Part shown: positions 1 through 8,096 of the stretch, one piece after another | Layout: each line of letters opens with the position of its first letter | How positions within the stretch are numbered: position 1 is the stretch's first letter | DNA from: Deinococcus yavapaiensis KR-236 | Lineage (GTDB): Bacteria; Deinococcota; Deinococci; Deinococcales; Deinococcaceae | Length of the DNA: 64,000 nucleotides | NCBI RefSeq assembly: GCF_003217515.1 | Contig: NZ_QJSX01000008.1 | Span: forward strand, 1,929-65,928 | Direction of reading: 5' to 3' | Notes under the pieces: model-generated | Seen by the model: only the letters and a program-made list of their open reading frames with translations | What the model was told of the DNA's origin: nothing | The model's database searches: none | Program-made: the position numbers and the translations under genes

Positions 1-800
1 TCAAGTCGCTTCTGCCGGTGACGTTCACGCTCACGGCCTTCACGGCGTCGGCTCCACGGGTGACGCCGGAGTCGTAGAGCTTGACGCCGTCCCCGTACAC
101 TTGAAAAACGACGCTGCCTCGGTCGCCCACCTCGTCGTCGACGCCGACTTGCGCGGAGAACGTCTGGCAAGCGCCGCCGAGGTAGTACGACAAGGTGCTG
201 GCCGCGTGGACGCCGAGTCCCTTCGCGAACGTCTGAGTGCCGATGGTGAGAACGCGGCCGTCGCCGAGGGCTTGCTCGCCGTTGCTGCGGTCCTTCTCGA
301 CGGGCCCCCAGGCGTTCGTCGCCGAGGTCCACGCGAGGTCGCTCAGAAAGCGCTCGCCCGTCGGGGCGGGCGGAGGCGCGCAGCTCACCTTCGCGCTCGC
401 CCAATCGGCGTGGTCGTAGTCGATGCTGTCGCCGCCGTTCGTCACGACGAGCTTCAGTTCGCTTCTGCCGGTGACGTTCACGCTCACGGCCTTCACGGCG
501 TCGGCTCCACGGGTGACGCCGGAGTCGTAGAGCTTGACGCCGTCCCCGTACACTTGAAAGACGACGCTGCCTCGGTCGCCCACCTCGTCGTCGACGCCGA
601 CTTGTGCGGAGAACGTCTGGCAGACGCCCCCTAGGGCATAGGACAAGGTACTGCTCGCGTGGACGCCGAGTCCCTTCGCGAACGTCTGAGTGCCGATGGT
701 GAGAACGCGGCCGTCGCCGAGGGCTTGCTCGCCGTTGCTGCGGTCCTTCTCGACGGGCCCCCAGGCGTTCGTCGCCGAGGTCCACGTGAGGTCGCTCAAG
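1..800. repeat. In-frame tandem duplication encoding the two NPCBM domains
   Basis: Bases 1-343 and 454-796 are nearly identical, offset by 453 bp (151 codons), so the repeat keeps the reading frame of the lipoprotein. Differences are a handful of substitutions. The stretch 344-453, which codes the linker and the end of the first domain, has no partner inside the window because the second copy is cut by the edge. The near identity points to recent duplication or gene conversion. Confidence 0.85.
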
Positions 801-1060
801 AAGTTGTCGCCGCCACGCACTTGGGTTGCGCCGAGGCCGGGCGCCGCCGTGCTGGGGCCGGTCCAAGGAAAAGCGCGTCCCGCGGTGTAAGGATCGCCGA
901 TCGGCGCGTCGAGCCGATCGCTCCACGGATAAGACGTTCCGGCCGCGTAAGGATCGCTCGCCTTGGAAGGCCGGCTGGACGGCGCGGGAGCTTGGCTGCA
1001 TGAAAACAGCAACAGGGGGAGGCTGAGACGAAGCAACGAGCGCGCTGGTCTTCTTGGCAT
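1..1060 (-). CDS. NPCBM-domain lipoprotein, C-terminus outside window
   Basis: Open minus-strand frame that starts at ATG 1060 behind AGGGAG and runs off the left edge after 353 codons. The N-terminus is basic, then hydrophobic, then LFSC with Cys21, a plausible lipobox, so the product is probably an exported lipoprotein. Residues about 35-65 hold a short repeat (DPYxAGxxxPW, twice). Two NPCBM/NEW2-type modules follow, about residues 85-225 and 235 onward, with the family hallmarks FAKGLGVHA, AQVGVDDEVGDRG and VFQVYGDG. NPCBM domains are usually carbohydrate-binding modules attached to glycosidases or surface proteins. No catalytic domain is visible, but the missing C-terminus could hold one. 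Confidence 0.85.
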   Translation of the reverse strand, partial: MPRRPARSLLRLSLPLLLFSCSQAPAPSSRPSKASDPYAAGTSYPWSDRLDAPIGDPYTAGRAFPWTGPSTAAPGLGATQVRGGDNFLSDLTWTSATNAWGPVEKDRSNGEQALGDGRVLTIGTQTFAKGLGVHASSTLSYALGGVCQTFSAQVGVDDEVGDRGSVVFQVYGDGVKLYDSGVTRGADAVKAVSVNVTGRSELKLVVTNGGDSIDYDHADWASAKVSCAPPPAPTGERFLSDLAWTSATNAWGPVEKDRSNGEQALGDGRVLTIGTQTFAKGLGVHAASTLSYYLGGACQTFSAQVGVDDEVGDRGSVVFQVYGDGVKLYDSGVTRGADAVKAVSVNVTGRSDL

Positions 1061-1213
1061 GAATCTCCCTCCCGCCCGCGGGAAAGGTCGCGTTCGGGGT
1101 GACTTTTTCAGCTTGCCATGCCTCTACGGCCCGCTCGTGACAGCTCCGCACGCGGCCCTTCATCTTTTTCCGCTTTCGCGTTCATGGGCGCTGCGACGTC
1201 GACTTCCCGATCC

Positions 1214-1260
1214 TTGCAATGCTTGTTGCGAAGTTCTATGATTTTGCAAGAAGCATTGCA
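1214..1260 (+). promoter_or_regulatory. Promoter overlapped by a 15-bp inverted repeat, probable RpiR operator
   Basis: TTGCAA (1214-1219), 17 bp, TATGAT (1237-1242) make a good sigma-70-type promoter for the regulator gene at 1277. Arms 1215-1229 (TGCAATGCTTGTTGC) and 1246-1260 (GCAAGAAGCATTGCA) are inverted repeats matching at 14 of 15 positions and bracket the -10. This geometry suits repression by a dimer and, by position, autoregulation by the RpiR-type protein next door. The operator assignment is inference. Confidence 0.6.
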
Positions 1261-1276
1261 GCGTCGTGGAGGGTGA

Positions 1277-2086
1277 ATGCTCACGGAACTACTCGCCGAA
1301 CGTCTCGCCGATCTCACCCCGGCCGAACGTCGCGTCGCCGATCATCTTCAGCGCCGCGCCGACGAGCTTCCCATGCTCAGTGCCGCCGCCATCGCCCGCG
1401 ACAGCGGCGTGAATCCGTCGAGCGTGACCCGCCTCGCGCAGAAGCTCGGCTTCCAAGGCTATCCCGACTTCCAACAAGCGGTTCGCTTGCACCTTCGCGC
1501 TCGCCACTCGCCCACCACCTTGCCCACCCAATCGCTCGCGCAAGCCCACTGGGCGCAGGAGCACCGAGCGATCGACATGCTCGCTCAACTTCCTGAGGCG
1601 CACATCGACGACGCCGTCACGCTTCTGCACGACGCTCGGCGTGTCCTCGTCACGGGCGCGCGCGCCTCCACGCCCGCCGCCTCGTACGCCACCCACCTGT
1701 GGAGAAGCGTACGTGCGGACGTGCACCTGCTCGGCGGGGACGCCCCCGGCCTGCCCGAACTTTGGTTCGACGTCGGGCCGCCAGACCTCCTCGTCGCGTT
1801 CACCGTGCGGCGCTACGCGCGCAGCACCGCCACCCTCATTCACGCTGCCGAGCGCCGTGGCGTGCCACTCCTGCTCGTCACGGACAGCCTCGCCGCGCCC
1901 GGCGCCCGCACCGCGCGACGACTCCTGCTCGCGTCCGCGCCCGTCGAGGAGTCCAAGTTCGTGCCGCTCGCCGCGCCTGCCAGCCTCGTGATGCTGCTCG
2001 CCTCGAAACTCCTCGAGCGCACCGGAGACGAGCGCCTCCACGCCATCGACGCCGCCCTCGCCGACACCGAAGCCCTCACCTACTGA
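1277..2086 (+). CDS. RpiR/MurR-family transcriptional regulator
   Basis: 269 residues with the two-domain RpiR plan. An N-terminal helix-turn-helix (about residues 1-75, LTPAERRVADHL and AAAIARDSGVNPSSVTRLAQ) is followed by a SIS sugar-isomerase-like domain (about 110-260, with VLVTGARAS and VAFTVRRYARSTATL). SIS domains normally sense phosphosugars, but RpiR proteins also control amino-acid and amino-sugar genes. The ATG lies behind GGAGGGTG. It is the first gene of a tight operon with the racemase (13 bp gap), the binding protein and the acyltransferase, so it most likely controls that operon through the palindrome just upstream. Confidence 0.9.
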   Translation: MLTELLAERLADLTPAERRVADHLQRRADELPMLSAAAIARDSGVNPSSVTRLAQKLGFQGYPDFQQAVRLHLRARHSPTTLPTQSLAQAHWAQEHRAIDMLAQLPEAHIDDAVTLLHDARRVLVTGARASTPAASYATHLWRSVRADVHLLGGDAPGLPELWFDVGPPDLLVAFTVRRYARSTATLIHAAERRGVPLLLVTDSLAAPGARTARRLLLASAPVEESKFVPLAAPASLVMLLASKLLERTGDERLHAIDAALADTEALTY

Positions 2087-2099
2087 CTCGGGAGGTCCC

Positions 2100-3236
2100 G
2101 TGAAGATCGAAGCAGCCGAACTCCGCGTCCTCGAACTTCCCATGCGCTTCTCCTTCGAAACGTCCTTCGGCGCCCAGCGCCGCCGCTTCGTTCCCCTGCT
2201 GACCTTGCACGCGGACGGCGTGGAGGGGTACGCGGAAGGCGTCATGGACCACTTGCCCCTCTACCTGGAGGAGACTCTGCCCGGCGCGGTCACCTTCGTA
2301 CGCGAGCAACTCCTGCCCCGCGTGCTCGGCGTGGACTTCGAAACGCCCGAAGCGCTCGCGCGAACGCTGAGCGTGTACCGCGGCAACCGCATGGCGCGGG
2401 CGATGGTCGAGATGGCCTTTTGGGATGCCTGGGCCAAAAGCCTCGACTTGCCGTTGTGGCGCCTCCTCGGCGGCGTTCGTACGCTCATTCCCGTCGGCGT
2501 CAGCATCGGCATCCAAGACAGCTTGGAAGCCACCCGTGAGCAAGCCCTGCGTTACGCCGCCGAAGGCTACCGGCGCGTCAAACTCAAGATCAAACCCGGT
2601 TGGGACGTCGAGCCCGTGCGTGCCGTGCGCGAAGCGCTGCCCGACATCGCCCTCACCGTCGACGCGAACAGCGCCTACACCCTCACCGACACGGGCGCCC
2701 TCCAAGCGCTCGACGCATACCACCTCAAGTACATCGAACAACCCCTCGCGCACGACGACCTCACCGATCACGCCGAGTTGCAAGCTCGGCTGCGCACGCC
2801 CGTCTGCCTCGACGAGAGCATCACCAGCTTGCAGGGCGCCCGCAAAGCCTTGGCGCTTCAGGCGGCGCGCGTCGTCAACCTCAAGGTCGCGCGCGTCGGC
2901 GGACACCTGGAGGCGCGCCGCATCCACGACCTCACCCTCGCCTTCGACGCGCCCATCTGGTGCGGCGGCATGATGGAGACGGGCGTGGGCCGCGCGCACA
3001 ACCTGCACCTCTCCACCTTGCAGAACTACACCCAGCCGGGCGACACCGCCAGCGGCAGCCGATACTGGGACAAGGACATCATCGAAGAGCCTCTCGAAGC
3101 GCGAGAAGGCTACCAAACCGTTCCGCCGGGTTCCGGCATCGGCGTGACCCTCGACCTCGCGTTCATCGATTCCGTGACGCGCGCCCGCCACGACGTTCGT
3201 CCGTCCGCCTTTCCGATTCCCGCCGAAGTGTACTGA
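2100..3236 (+). CDS. N-acyl/N-succinylamino-acid racemase (enolase superfamily, OSBS/NSAR type)
   Basis: 378 residues, the usual NSAR length, starting at GTG behind GGGAGG. The enolase capping domain (about 1-125) precedes the barrel. Catalytic residues can be placed: the KxK motif with K161/K163, metal ligands D188, E213 and D238 (in DAN, IEQP and CLDES), and the second general base K262. This matches the muconate-lactonising subgroup that contains o-succinylbenzoate synthase and N-succinylamino-acid racemase. No menaquinone genes adjoin. The neighbours, a GNAT acyltransferase and an amino-acid binding protein, favour the racemase role in turning D-amino acids into L-forms via N-acyl derivatives. 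OSBS side activity is possible. Confidence 0.88.
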   Translation: MKIEAAELRVLELPMRFSFETSFGAQRRRFVPLLTLHADGVEGYAEGVMDHLPLYLEETLPGAVTFVREQLLPRVLGVDFETPEALARTLSVYRGNRMARAMVEMAFWDAWAKSLDLPLWRLLGGVRTLIPVGVSIGIQDSLEATREQALRYAAEGYRRVKLKIKPGWDVEPVRAVREALPDIALTVDANSAYTLTDTGALQALDAYHLKYIEQPLAHDDLTDHAELQARLRTPVCLDESITSLQGARKALALQAARVVNLKVARVGGHLEARRIHDLTLAFDAPIWCGGMMETGVGRAHNLHLSTLQNYTQPGDTASGSRYWDKDIIEEPLEAREGYQTVPPGSGIGVTLDLAFIDSVTRARHDVRPSAFPIPAEVY

Positions 3237-3248
3237 CCGGAGGTTCGT

Positions 3249-4007
3249 ATGAAACACGCCACGCTTCTCGCCCTCGCCTTGCTTTGCACCGCTCAAGCCG
3301 CGCCCCGCACCCTCGCGCAAATCCAGGCGTCGGGCACCTTGCGCCTCGGCACAGAAGGAGCCTTCCCTCCCTTCAACTACTTCGAATCGAAGAAACTGGT
3401 CGGCTTCGAAGTCGATCTCGGCAACGCCCTCGCCAAAGCGATGAACCTCAAAGCCGAGTGGCAGACCTTGCCGTTCGACAACCTTCTCATCGCCCTCAAC
3501 CAGGGACGCTTCGATTACGTTATCGCCTCGCACGCCATCACGCCCGAGCGCCAAAAGGCTGTCGACTTCGCCAAGCCGCACTACTGCTCGACCGTGAACA
3601 TCGTCGCGAAGGTCGGCGGACCGCTCGACCGCAAGGCCCTCGCGGGCAAGACCGTCGGGGCGCAGGTGGGCACCGCGCAACTTCCGATTCTGCGCGCCGT
3701 TCCCGGGATCAAGGACGTGTTGACCTACCCGAACGACCAAGTGGCGCTCACCGCCTTGCAAAGCGGCCGCGTCGACGCGTGGAGCAGCAACGGGCCCGTC
3801 GTGGCGTACATGCTCAAGCAGGCCAAGCTGCAAAACAGCATCAAGATCGGCGAGGTGATCTCCAACGAACGCAACGCCAGCGCCGTCGCCAAAGGCAACA
3901 CCGCCTTGCGAAGCGCCATCGACGCGGCGCTCGACAAGCTCATGAAGGACGGCACGTACGCCAAGCTGTCGAACAAGTGGTTCGGCCAGGACATCCGCTG
4001 CAAGTGA
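3249..4007 (+). CDS. Family 3 extracellular amino-acid-binding protein of an ABC transporter
   Basis: 252 residues with a Sec signal peptide (KHATLLALALLCTAQA, cleavage near residue 18) and the bacterial SBP family 3 fold. Visible motifs are GTLRLGTEGAFPPFNY near the mature N-terminus, GFEVDLGNALA, and DYVIASHAITPERQKAVDF. The family binds polar amino acids and passes them to a membrane permease, but no permease or ATPase gene adjoins, so the partner must be encoded elsewhere. It sits 12 bp after the racemase and overlaps the acyltransferase, so the ligand is probably the amino acid (perhaps a D-form or N-acyl form) handled by those enzymes. Confidence 0.88.
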   Translation: MKHATLLALALLCTAQAAPRTLAQIQASGTLRLGTEGAFPPFNYFESKKLVGFEVDLGNALAKAMNLKAEWQTLPFDNLLIALNQGRFDYVIASHAITPERQKAVDFAKPHYCSTVNIVAKVGGPLDRKALAGKTVGAQVGTAQLPILRAVPGIKDVLTYPNDQVALTALQSGRVDAWSSNGPVVAYMLKQAKLQNSIKIGEVISNERNASAVAKGNTALRSAIDAALDKLMKDGTYAKLSNKWFGQDIRCK

Positions 4008-4771
4008 CGGTCGATCTTCGCGAACTCACGACCCCCAACGCCATCGAGCCGTTGCAGGAACTGCAAGCGCGCGTGTGGGACCTGCCGCACCTCGAAGTCG
4101 TTCCCAAGGACATCCTGCAAGCCCTCGTCCACGCGGGCGCCCTCCTCGTCGGGGCGTTCGTGGACGGCGCGCTCGCCGGATTCGTTCTGGGATTTCCCAC
4201 GAACGATCCGCGCACGCAACACTCGCACATGCTCGGCGTGCATCCGGAGTTCCGTCGGCTCGGCCTCGCGCTGAGGCTCAAGCTCTACCAACGCGATTGG
4301 TGCTTGGCGCGCGGCATCACGCGCGTCGTGTGGACTTACGATCCCCTGAAAGTCCCGAACGCCGCCTTCAACATCGCGCGGCTCGGCGCGACGAGCCGCA
4401 CCTACCTCGACGACTACTACGGAAGCCTCGGCGGCATCGACGCGGGCGCACCTTCCGACCGGCTTCTCGCCGAGTGGCGACTCGACGCGCCACGCGCGGA
4501 CGTCGCGGGCTTCGACGACGCTCCCTTCCTCAACGATCCGCTCACCGGACGGCCCGTGTCGACCGAAGCGACGCTCGCGCTTCCGCGCGTGCGGCTGCAC
4601 GTCCCGCCCGACTTCGGACGCCTGCTCGCCGTCGAGCCGGACGCCGCTCGCGCGTGGCGCGCGAGCACGGGTCCGCTGTTCAAGGCGGCCTTCGCTGCGG
4701 GGTACCGCGTCACGCACTTCGAAGCGCGGCCCCACCCGGCGTACCTGCTCACCCGCGAAGACCCGACCTGA
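4004..4771 (+). CDS. GNAT-family acyltransferase linked to the racemase
   Basis: 255 residues starting at GTG 4004, which overlaps the TGA of the binding-protein gene (GTGA), a translational-coupling arrangement. The N-terminal half is a GNAT fold with the acyl-CoA loop region HMLGVHPEFRRLGLALRLK; an extra C-terminal extension makes it longer than a minimal GNAT. It resembles the COG3375-type acetyltransferases found next to NSAR genes, where in Geobacillus an N-succinyltransferase feeds succinyl-D-amino acids to the racemase. Assigning the same job here is inference from context. The deacylase that would complete such a pathway is not in the window. The open frame extends far upstream, but that part only shadows the racemase. 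Confidence 0.8.
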   Translation: MTVDLRELTTPNAIEPLQELQARVWDLPHLEVVPKDILQALVHAGALLVGAFVDGALAGFVLGFPTNDPRTQHSHMLGVHPEFRRLGLALRLKLYQRDWCLARGITRVVWTYDPLKVPNAAFNIARLGATSRTYLDDYYGSLGGIDAGAPSDRLLAEWRLDAPRADVAGFDDAPFLNDPLTGRPVSTEATLALPRVRLHVPPDFGRLLAVEPDAARAWRASTGPLFKAAFAAGYRVTHFEARPHPAYLLTREDPT

Positions 4772-4801
4772 TCGAAGGCTCCTTTCGAGAAGGCCGAAGC
4801 A

Positions 4802-4823
4802 CGCCCTCCGTCGGCGGAGGGCG
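4802..4823 (+). terminator. Stem-loop after the racemase operon
   Basis: CGCCCTCCG, TCGG loop, CGGAGGGCG: a perfect 9-bp stem with a tetraloop 30 bp after the acyltransferase stop. There is no downstream T-run, so termination strength is uncertain. Confidence 0.5.
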
Positions 4824-4883
4824 GCTCGGCGTTCACGACTTCGCGACGATACACTGAATGACCGCGTTTCCCGGGAGGAACTC

Positions 4884-5666
4884 GTGGATCGACTGACGCA
4901 CGTCCTGACCTCGCTCGCGGTCCTTTCGACGTTGGCGCCGCCAGACGCGACGCGTGCCGACGACCGGCTCGCTCGGCGGCTCGTCGCCGCCTACCCGAGC
5001 GTCCTCGCACGCGTCGAGCGAGGAGGATTCGTGGTGTGGCGCGATGGAACTCGCATGGCGTTCGACGACGGACGCGAACCGACGTCGTACCTCGAGCGCC
5101 TCGACCACGCCGATTTGCGTGACCAACTGACGACGCCCTACCCGGCATGCGCGCCGATTCTGCCTCCCGCCTGGAACGTCGACCCCGGTCGACTGCGCCA
5201 CGAAGCCTTTTTCGCGAAGTTGTACGGCGAGACCGAGGCGGCAGTGCGCGCCAACCTCGTCGCCGTGGATTGGTTCGGGCAGCGCGTTTCGTTCACGCGT
5301 GTCGGCGGAGCCGCCGAGGCGTTGCGGCGCGTGGCGGCGGAGATCGCGCGCTTGCCGGAGTTGCGGCCCTTCGCGACGCCCTCGGCGGGCACGTTCGTGC
5401 GCCGTGACGTCGCCGGCACGAACCGGGTGAGCATGCACGCGTACGCCGCCGCCATCGACCTCAACGTGAAGTCGTCCGATTACTGGCGTTGGACGGGTGC
5501 CCGCGAGGGTTCGCCGAACGTGCGCTACCGCAACCGGATGCCGCTCGAGCTCGTGCGAATCTTCGAGGCGCACGGCTTCGTGTGGGGCGGTCGCTGGTAC
5601 CACTTCGACACGATGCACTTCGAGTATCGGCCCGAACTCGCCTCGCTCGGAACCTGCCCTTCGTGA
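4884..5666 (+). CDS. M15-family D-alanyl-D-alanine carboxypeptidase-like protein
   Basis: 260 residues from GTG 4884 behind GGAGGA. The N-terminus is weakly hydrophobic (VLTSLAVLSTLA), a likely signal peptide. The C-terminal third carries the zinc peptidase signature of family M15: SMHAYAAAIDLN (a His and an Asp ligand) and WYHFDTMHFEY (general base Asp and the last His ligand). These enzymes trim peptidoglycan stem peptides in the cell envelope. It stands alone between two stem-loops. The long region between residues 30 and 160 is not something I can assign to a known domain. Confidence 0.8.
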   Translation: MDRLTHVLTSLAVLSTLAPPDATRADDRLARRLVAAYPSVLARVERGGFVVWRDGTRMAFDDGREPTSYLERLDHADLRDQLTTPYPACAPILPPAWNVDPGRLRHEAFFAKLYGETEAAVRANLVAVDWFGQRVSFTRVGGAAEALRRVAAEIARLPELRPFATPSAGTFVRRDVAGTNRVSMHAYAAAIDLNVKSSDYWRWTGAREGSPNVRYRNRMPLELVRIFEAHGFVWGGRWYHFDTMHFEYRPELASLGTCPS

Positions 5667-5693
5667 TGCCGCGGGGACAAATCGAACGAAGAA

Positions 5694-5712
5694 AACGGCC
5701 GCTCGGGCCGTT
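5694..5712. terminator. Short GC-rich stem-loop in the 190-bp gap
   Basis: AACGGCC, GCTCG loop, GGCCGTT, 7-bp perfect stem, 28 bp after the M15 gene. No T-run follows. The rest of the gap to 5856 shows no gene; AT-rich bases near 5720-5730 could belong to a promoter for the two-component genes, but no convincing -35/-10 pair is seen. Confidence 0.4.
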
Positions 5713-5856
5713 GATGGTGAACATTATACGACACGATGCGGCCATTCACAAGCTTTATGCGGGCGCTCGTAGGGCAGGGGAGAGGAGGTTCGGCTCTACA
5801 CGAGTTCTGAACATTCACTTGTCGGAACTTGAAGACGCTCGGAGCACACTTGTGGC

Positions 5857-6540
5857 ATGAAGACGATTTTGATCGTGGAAGACAACCACGGCATTCGAGA
5901 AATGGTTCGCGAGTACCTCTCCGAGCACGGATACAAAGTCAAGGTGGCGAGCAACGGCGTCGAAGGCTTGCTCGAAGCGCGGCACACCCCGCCCGACCTG
6001 ATTCTGCTCGACGTCATGATGCCCGGCATGGACGGCTTGGAGTTCATTCGCAAGTACCGCGCTTCGAGCGGCACGCCCGTGATCTTCCTCACCGCCAAGG
6101 ACTCTGAACTCGACAAGGTGCTCGGCCTAGAGCTCGGCGCGGACGATTACGTCACGAAGCCTTTCTCGATGGCGGAACTTCTCGCGCGCGTGAAAGTGCA
6201 ACTGCGCCGCCAAGACGCCGCCCCGCAGATCGGGCCCGTACGGGCAGGCGAAGTGGAGCTCGACGCGAGCACGCGATCGTTTCGCGTGCGCGGGCAGGAC
6301 GTGACGTTGACGCGCAGCGAGTTCGAGCTCATGGAGTTGTTCGTGCGGCATCCCCTGCGGGTGTTTTCGCGACTGGAATTGCTGGAGCACTTGCAGGAAG
6401 AAGCGCTCGGGTCGGAACGTACCATCGACGTGCACGTGCGGAACTTGCGCGGAAAGATCGAGGCCGAGCCGAGCAAGCCCAAGCTTTTGGAGACGGTGTT
6501 CGGCGTCGGTTACCGCTTCAATCCGGGATCTGGCGCGTGA
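5857..6540 (+). CDS. OmpR/PhoB-family response regulator
   Basis: 227 residues. The receiver domain (1-120) shows the acidic pocket in VEDN, phosphoacceptor D52 in LILLDVMMPG, the Thr in FLTAKD and the Lys in VTKPF. The C-terminal winged helix (about 130-224) is of OmpR type, with RSEFELMELF, TIDVHVRNLRGKI and VFGVGYRF. It should bind DNA after phosphorylation by the kinase whose gene overlaps its stop codon by 4 bp. The regulated genes are not evident; the neighbouring M15 peptidase is one candidate by position only. Confidence 0.93.
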   Translation: MKTILIVEDNHGIREMVREYLSEHGYKVKVASNGVEGLLEARHTPPDLILLDVMMPGMDGLEFIRKYRASSGTPVIFLTAKDSELDKVLGLELGADDYVTKPFSMAELLARVKVQLRRQDAAPQIGPVRAGEVELDASTRSFRVRGQDVTLTRSEFELMELFVRHPLRVFSRLELLEHLQEEALGSERTIDVHVRNLRGKIEAEPSKPKLLETVFGVGYRFNPGSGA

Positions 6541-7964
6541 CACGTTCGTGGTGGCAGACGTTGGCGTTCAAGCTGACCGTTGCCTTCGCGTTCGTGGCGC
6601 TGCTCGCGCTCGGCACCGTCGGATTGATCTCGTCGCTTTCGACGCGCAGCGAGTTCAACTCGTTCATCAACGAGCGAACTCGAGAAGATTTGATTTCGCA
6701 GGTGCAATCGTACGTGCAGCAAAACGGCACGGTGCAAGGATTTTCTCAGCGAGGCCGAACGAGGGACCGCGGTCCCACCACCTCGCTCGACACCAACGGG
6801 CGCGGACCTCGCCCCGGGCAAGGCTCCGCGCCGAGGCGCGACGTCGACCCGTTCGTGGTGCTCGACGCGCAACGCCAACCCCTGGGAACGCTGCCCGACG
6901 GCGCCGTGACGAGCACCCAGCAGGCGAACGCCTTTCCCGTGAGCGTGAACGGTCGCGTGGTCGCGTACGTCGCGGAGTCGAACTTCGCCATGACGCTCGA
7001 TCCGCGCAGCCAGCAGTTTTTGCAGCGCACGACGAACGCGATCTTGTGGGCGATGCTCGCCGCCGTCGTCGCGGCCGTGCTGATGGGCTTGCTGGTGGCG
7101 CGCGCCTTGCTCGGCCCGCTTCGCGAATTGCTGGAGCGCATTCACGCCATGCGGCGCGGTGAGGCGCCGACGGCCCTGGCGCGCGCGCGAAACGACGAAT
7201 TCGGCGAGGTGCTCACCGCCTTTCACGACATGCACGCGTCCGTGGCGCTCAACCAGCAGGCGAGGCGTCAACTCACGGCGAACATCGCGCACGACCTCAA
7301 CACCCCGCTCTCCGTGATGTCGGGCACGCTGGAGGCGATTCTCGACGGGACCTTCAAACCCACCAACGAGCGCCTCGCGCGCTTGCTGCGCGAATCTCGG
7401 CACATGAGCGACCTCGTGAACGACTTGCGCTTCTTGGCGCTCGTCGACGCGGGCGAACTGCACTTGCAGCGCTCGAACGCGAACGTCGCCGAGCTCGTGC
7501 GTGAAGCGACCGACAGCTTCTCGGAGCGGGCGGCGCACTCGGACGTGACCTTGAGCTTCGGGGCGAGCGGACCAGACGTCGACGTTCCCGTGGACGCGCG
7601 CCGCGTGACCCAGGTCGTTCACAACCTGCTCTCCAACGCGTTCGCGCACACGCCGCGAGGCGGCCGGGTGGAGGTGCGCGCCCGCACCTCGCCGAGTACC
7701 GTCCAAGTGAGCGTGAGCGACACGGGCTCGGGCATCGCCGCGCAGCACTTGCCGTTCGTGTTCGACCGCCTGTACCGCGGCGACGAGGCGAGAAGCGAAG
7801 GTGGCAGCGGCCTCGGTCTTTCGATTTGCAAGTCGATCGTGGAGGCGCACGGCGGCGAGATTTCGATTGCCAGCGAGGTCGGGCGTGGCACGACCGTCGC
7901 CTTCACGCTTCCGCGACGCGACTCGTTGACCGAGCGTCGCGAGGAGGGGCAGCAAGCGACTTGA
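6537..7964 (+). CDS. Membrane sensor histidine kinase, partner of the preceding regulator
   Basis: 475 residues from GTG 6537 (GTGA overlap with the regulator). Membrane spans at about 12-34 and 163-186 flank an extracytoplasmic sensor of about 125 residues rich in Arg, Gly and Gln with no recognised fold. Then come HAMP (about 187-240), HisKA with H252 in IAHDLNTPLSVMSG, and HATPase_c with the N box (VVHNLLSNAF), DTGSGI and GGSGLGLSICKSIV. The last two boxes are the ATP lid. Orphan signals aside, this is a textbook class I kinase. Confidence 0.93.
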   Translation: MTRSWWQTLAFKLTVAFAFVALLALGTVGLISSLSTRSEFNSFINERTREDLISQVQSYVQQNGTVQGFSQRGRTRDRGPTTSLDTNGRGPRPGQGSAPRRDVDPFVVLDAQRQPLGTLPDGAVTSTQQANAFPVSVNGRVVAYVAESNFAMTLDPRSQQFLQRTTNAILWAMLAAVVAAVLMGLLVARALLGPLRELLERIHAMRRGEAPTALARARNDEFGEVLTAFHDMHASVALNQQARRQLTANIAHDLNTPLSVMSGTLEAILDGTFKPTNERLARLLRESRHMSDLVNDLRFLALVDAGELHLQRSNANVAELVREATDSFSERAAHSDVTLSFGASGPDVDVPVDARRVTQVVHNLLSNAFAHTPRGGRVEVRARTSPSTVQVSVSDTGSGIAAQHLPFVFDRLYRGDEARSEGGSGLGLSICKSIVEAHGGEISIASEVGRGTTVAFTLPRRDSLTERREEGQQAT

Positions 7965-8096
7965 CCGCGTCAAGCCCGTGAGGTCGAGGTGACACGGCCC
8001 TCGCCGCTTTCACCGTTCCTTGAGCTTCGGTTTCATGTCATCCTCGGTGGGCGAATCGCTGCCTAAAGTACGGAGCGGCTTTCGAGCCTCGACGTG

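Noticed and set aside
101..1003. Plus-strand open frames across the first kilobase, including a repeated GERLA-type protein
   Set aside because: They are the complement of the NPCBM lipoprotein. The minus strand shows a start with ribosome site, a signal peptide and a known domain twice; the plus frames show none of these.
2076..3833. 585-codon minus-strand frame opposite the racemase and binding protein
   Set aside because: Shadow of GC-rich coding on the other strand: no ribosome site, no domain, Arg/Gly/Val-biased composition.
2600..4003. Long plus-strand frame reading into the GNAT gene from inside the racemase
   Set aside because: It is Arg-rich and overlaps two genes with clear domains. 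Only the part from GTG 4004 matches a family.
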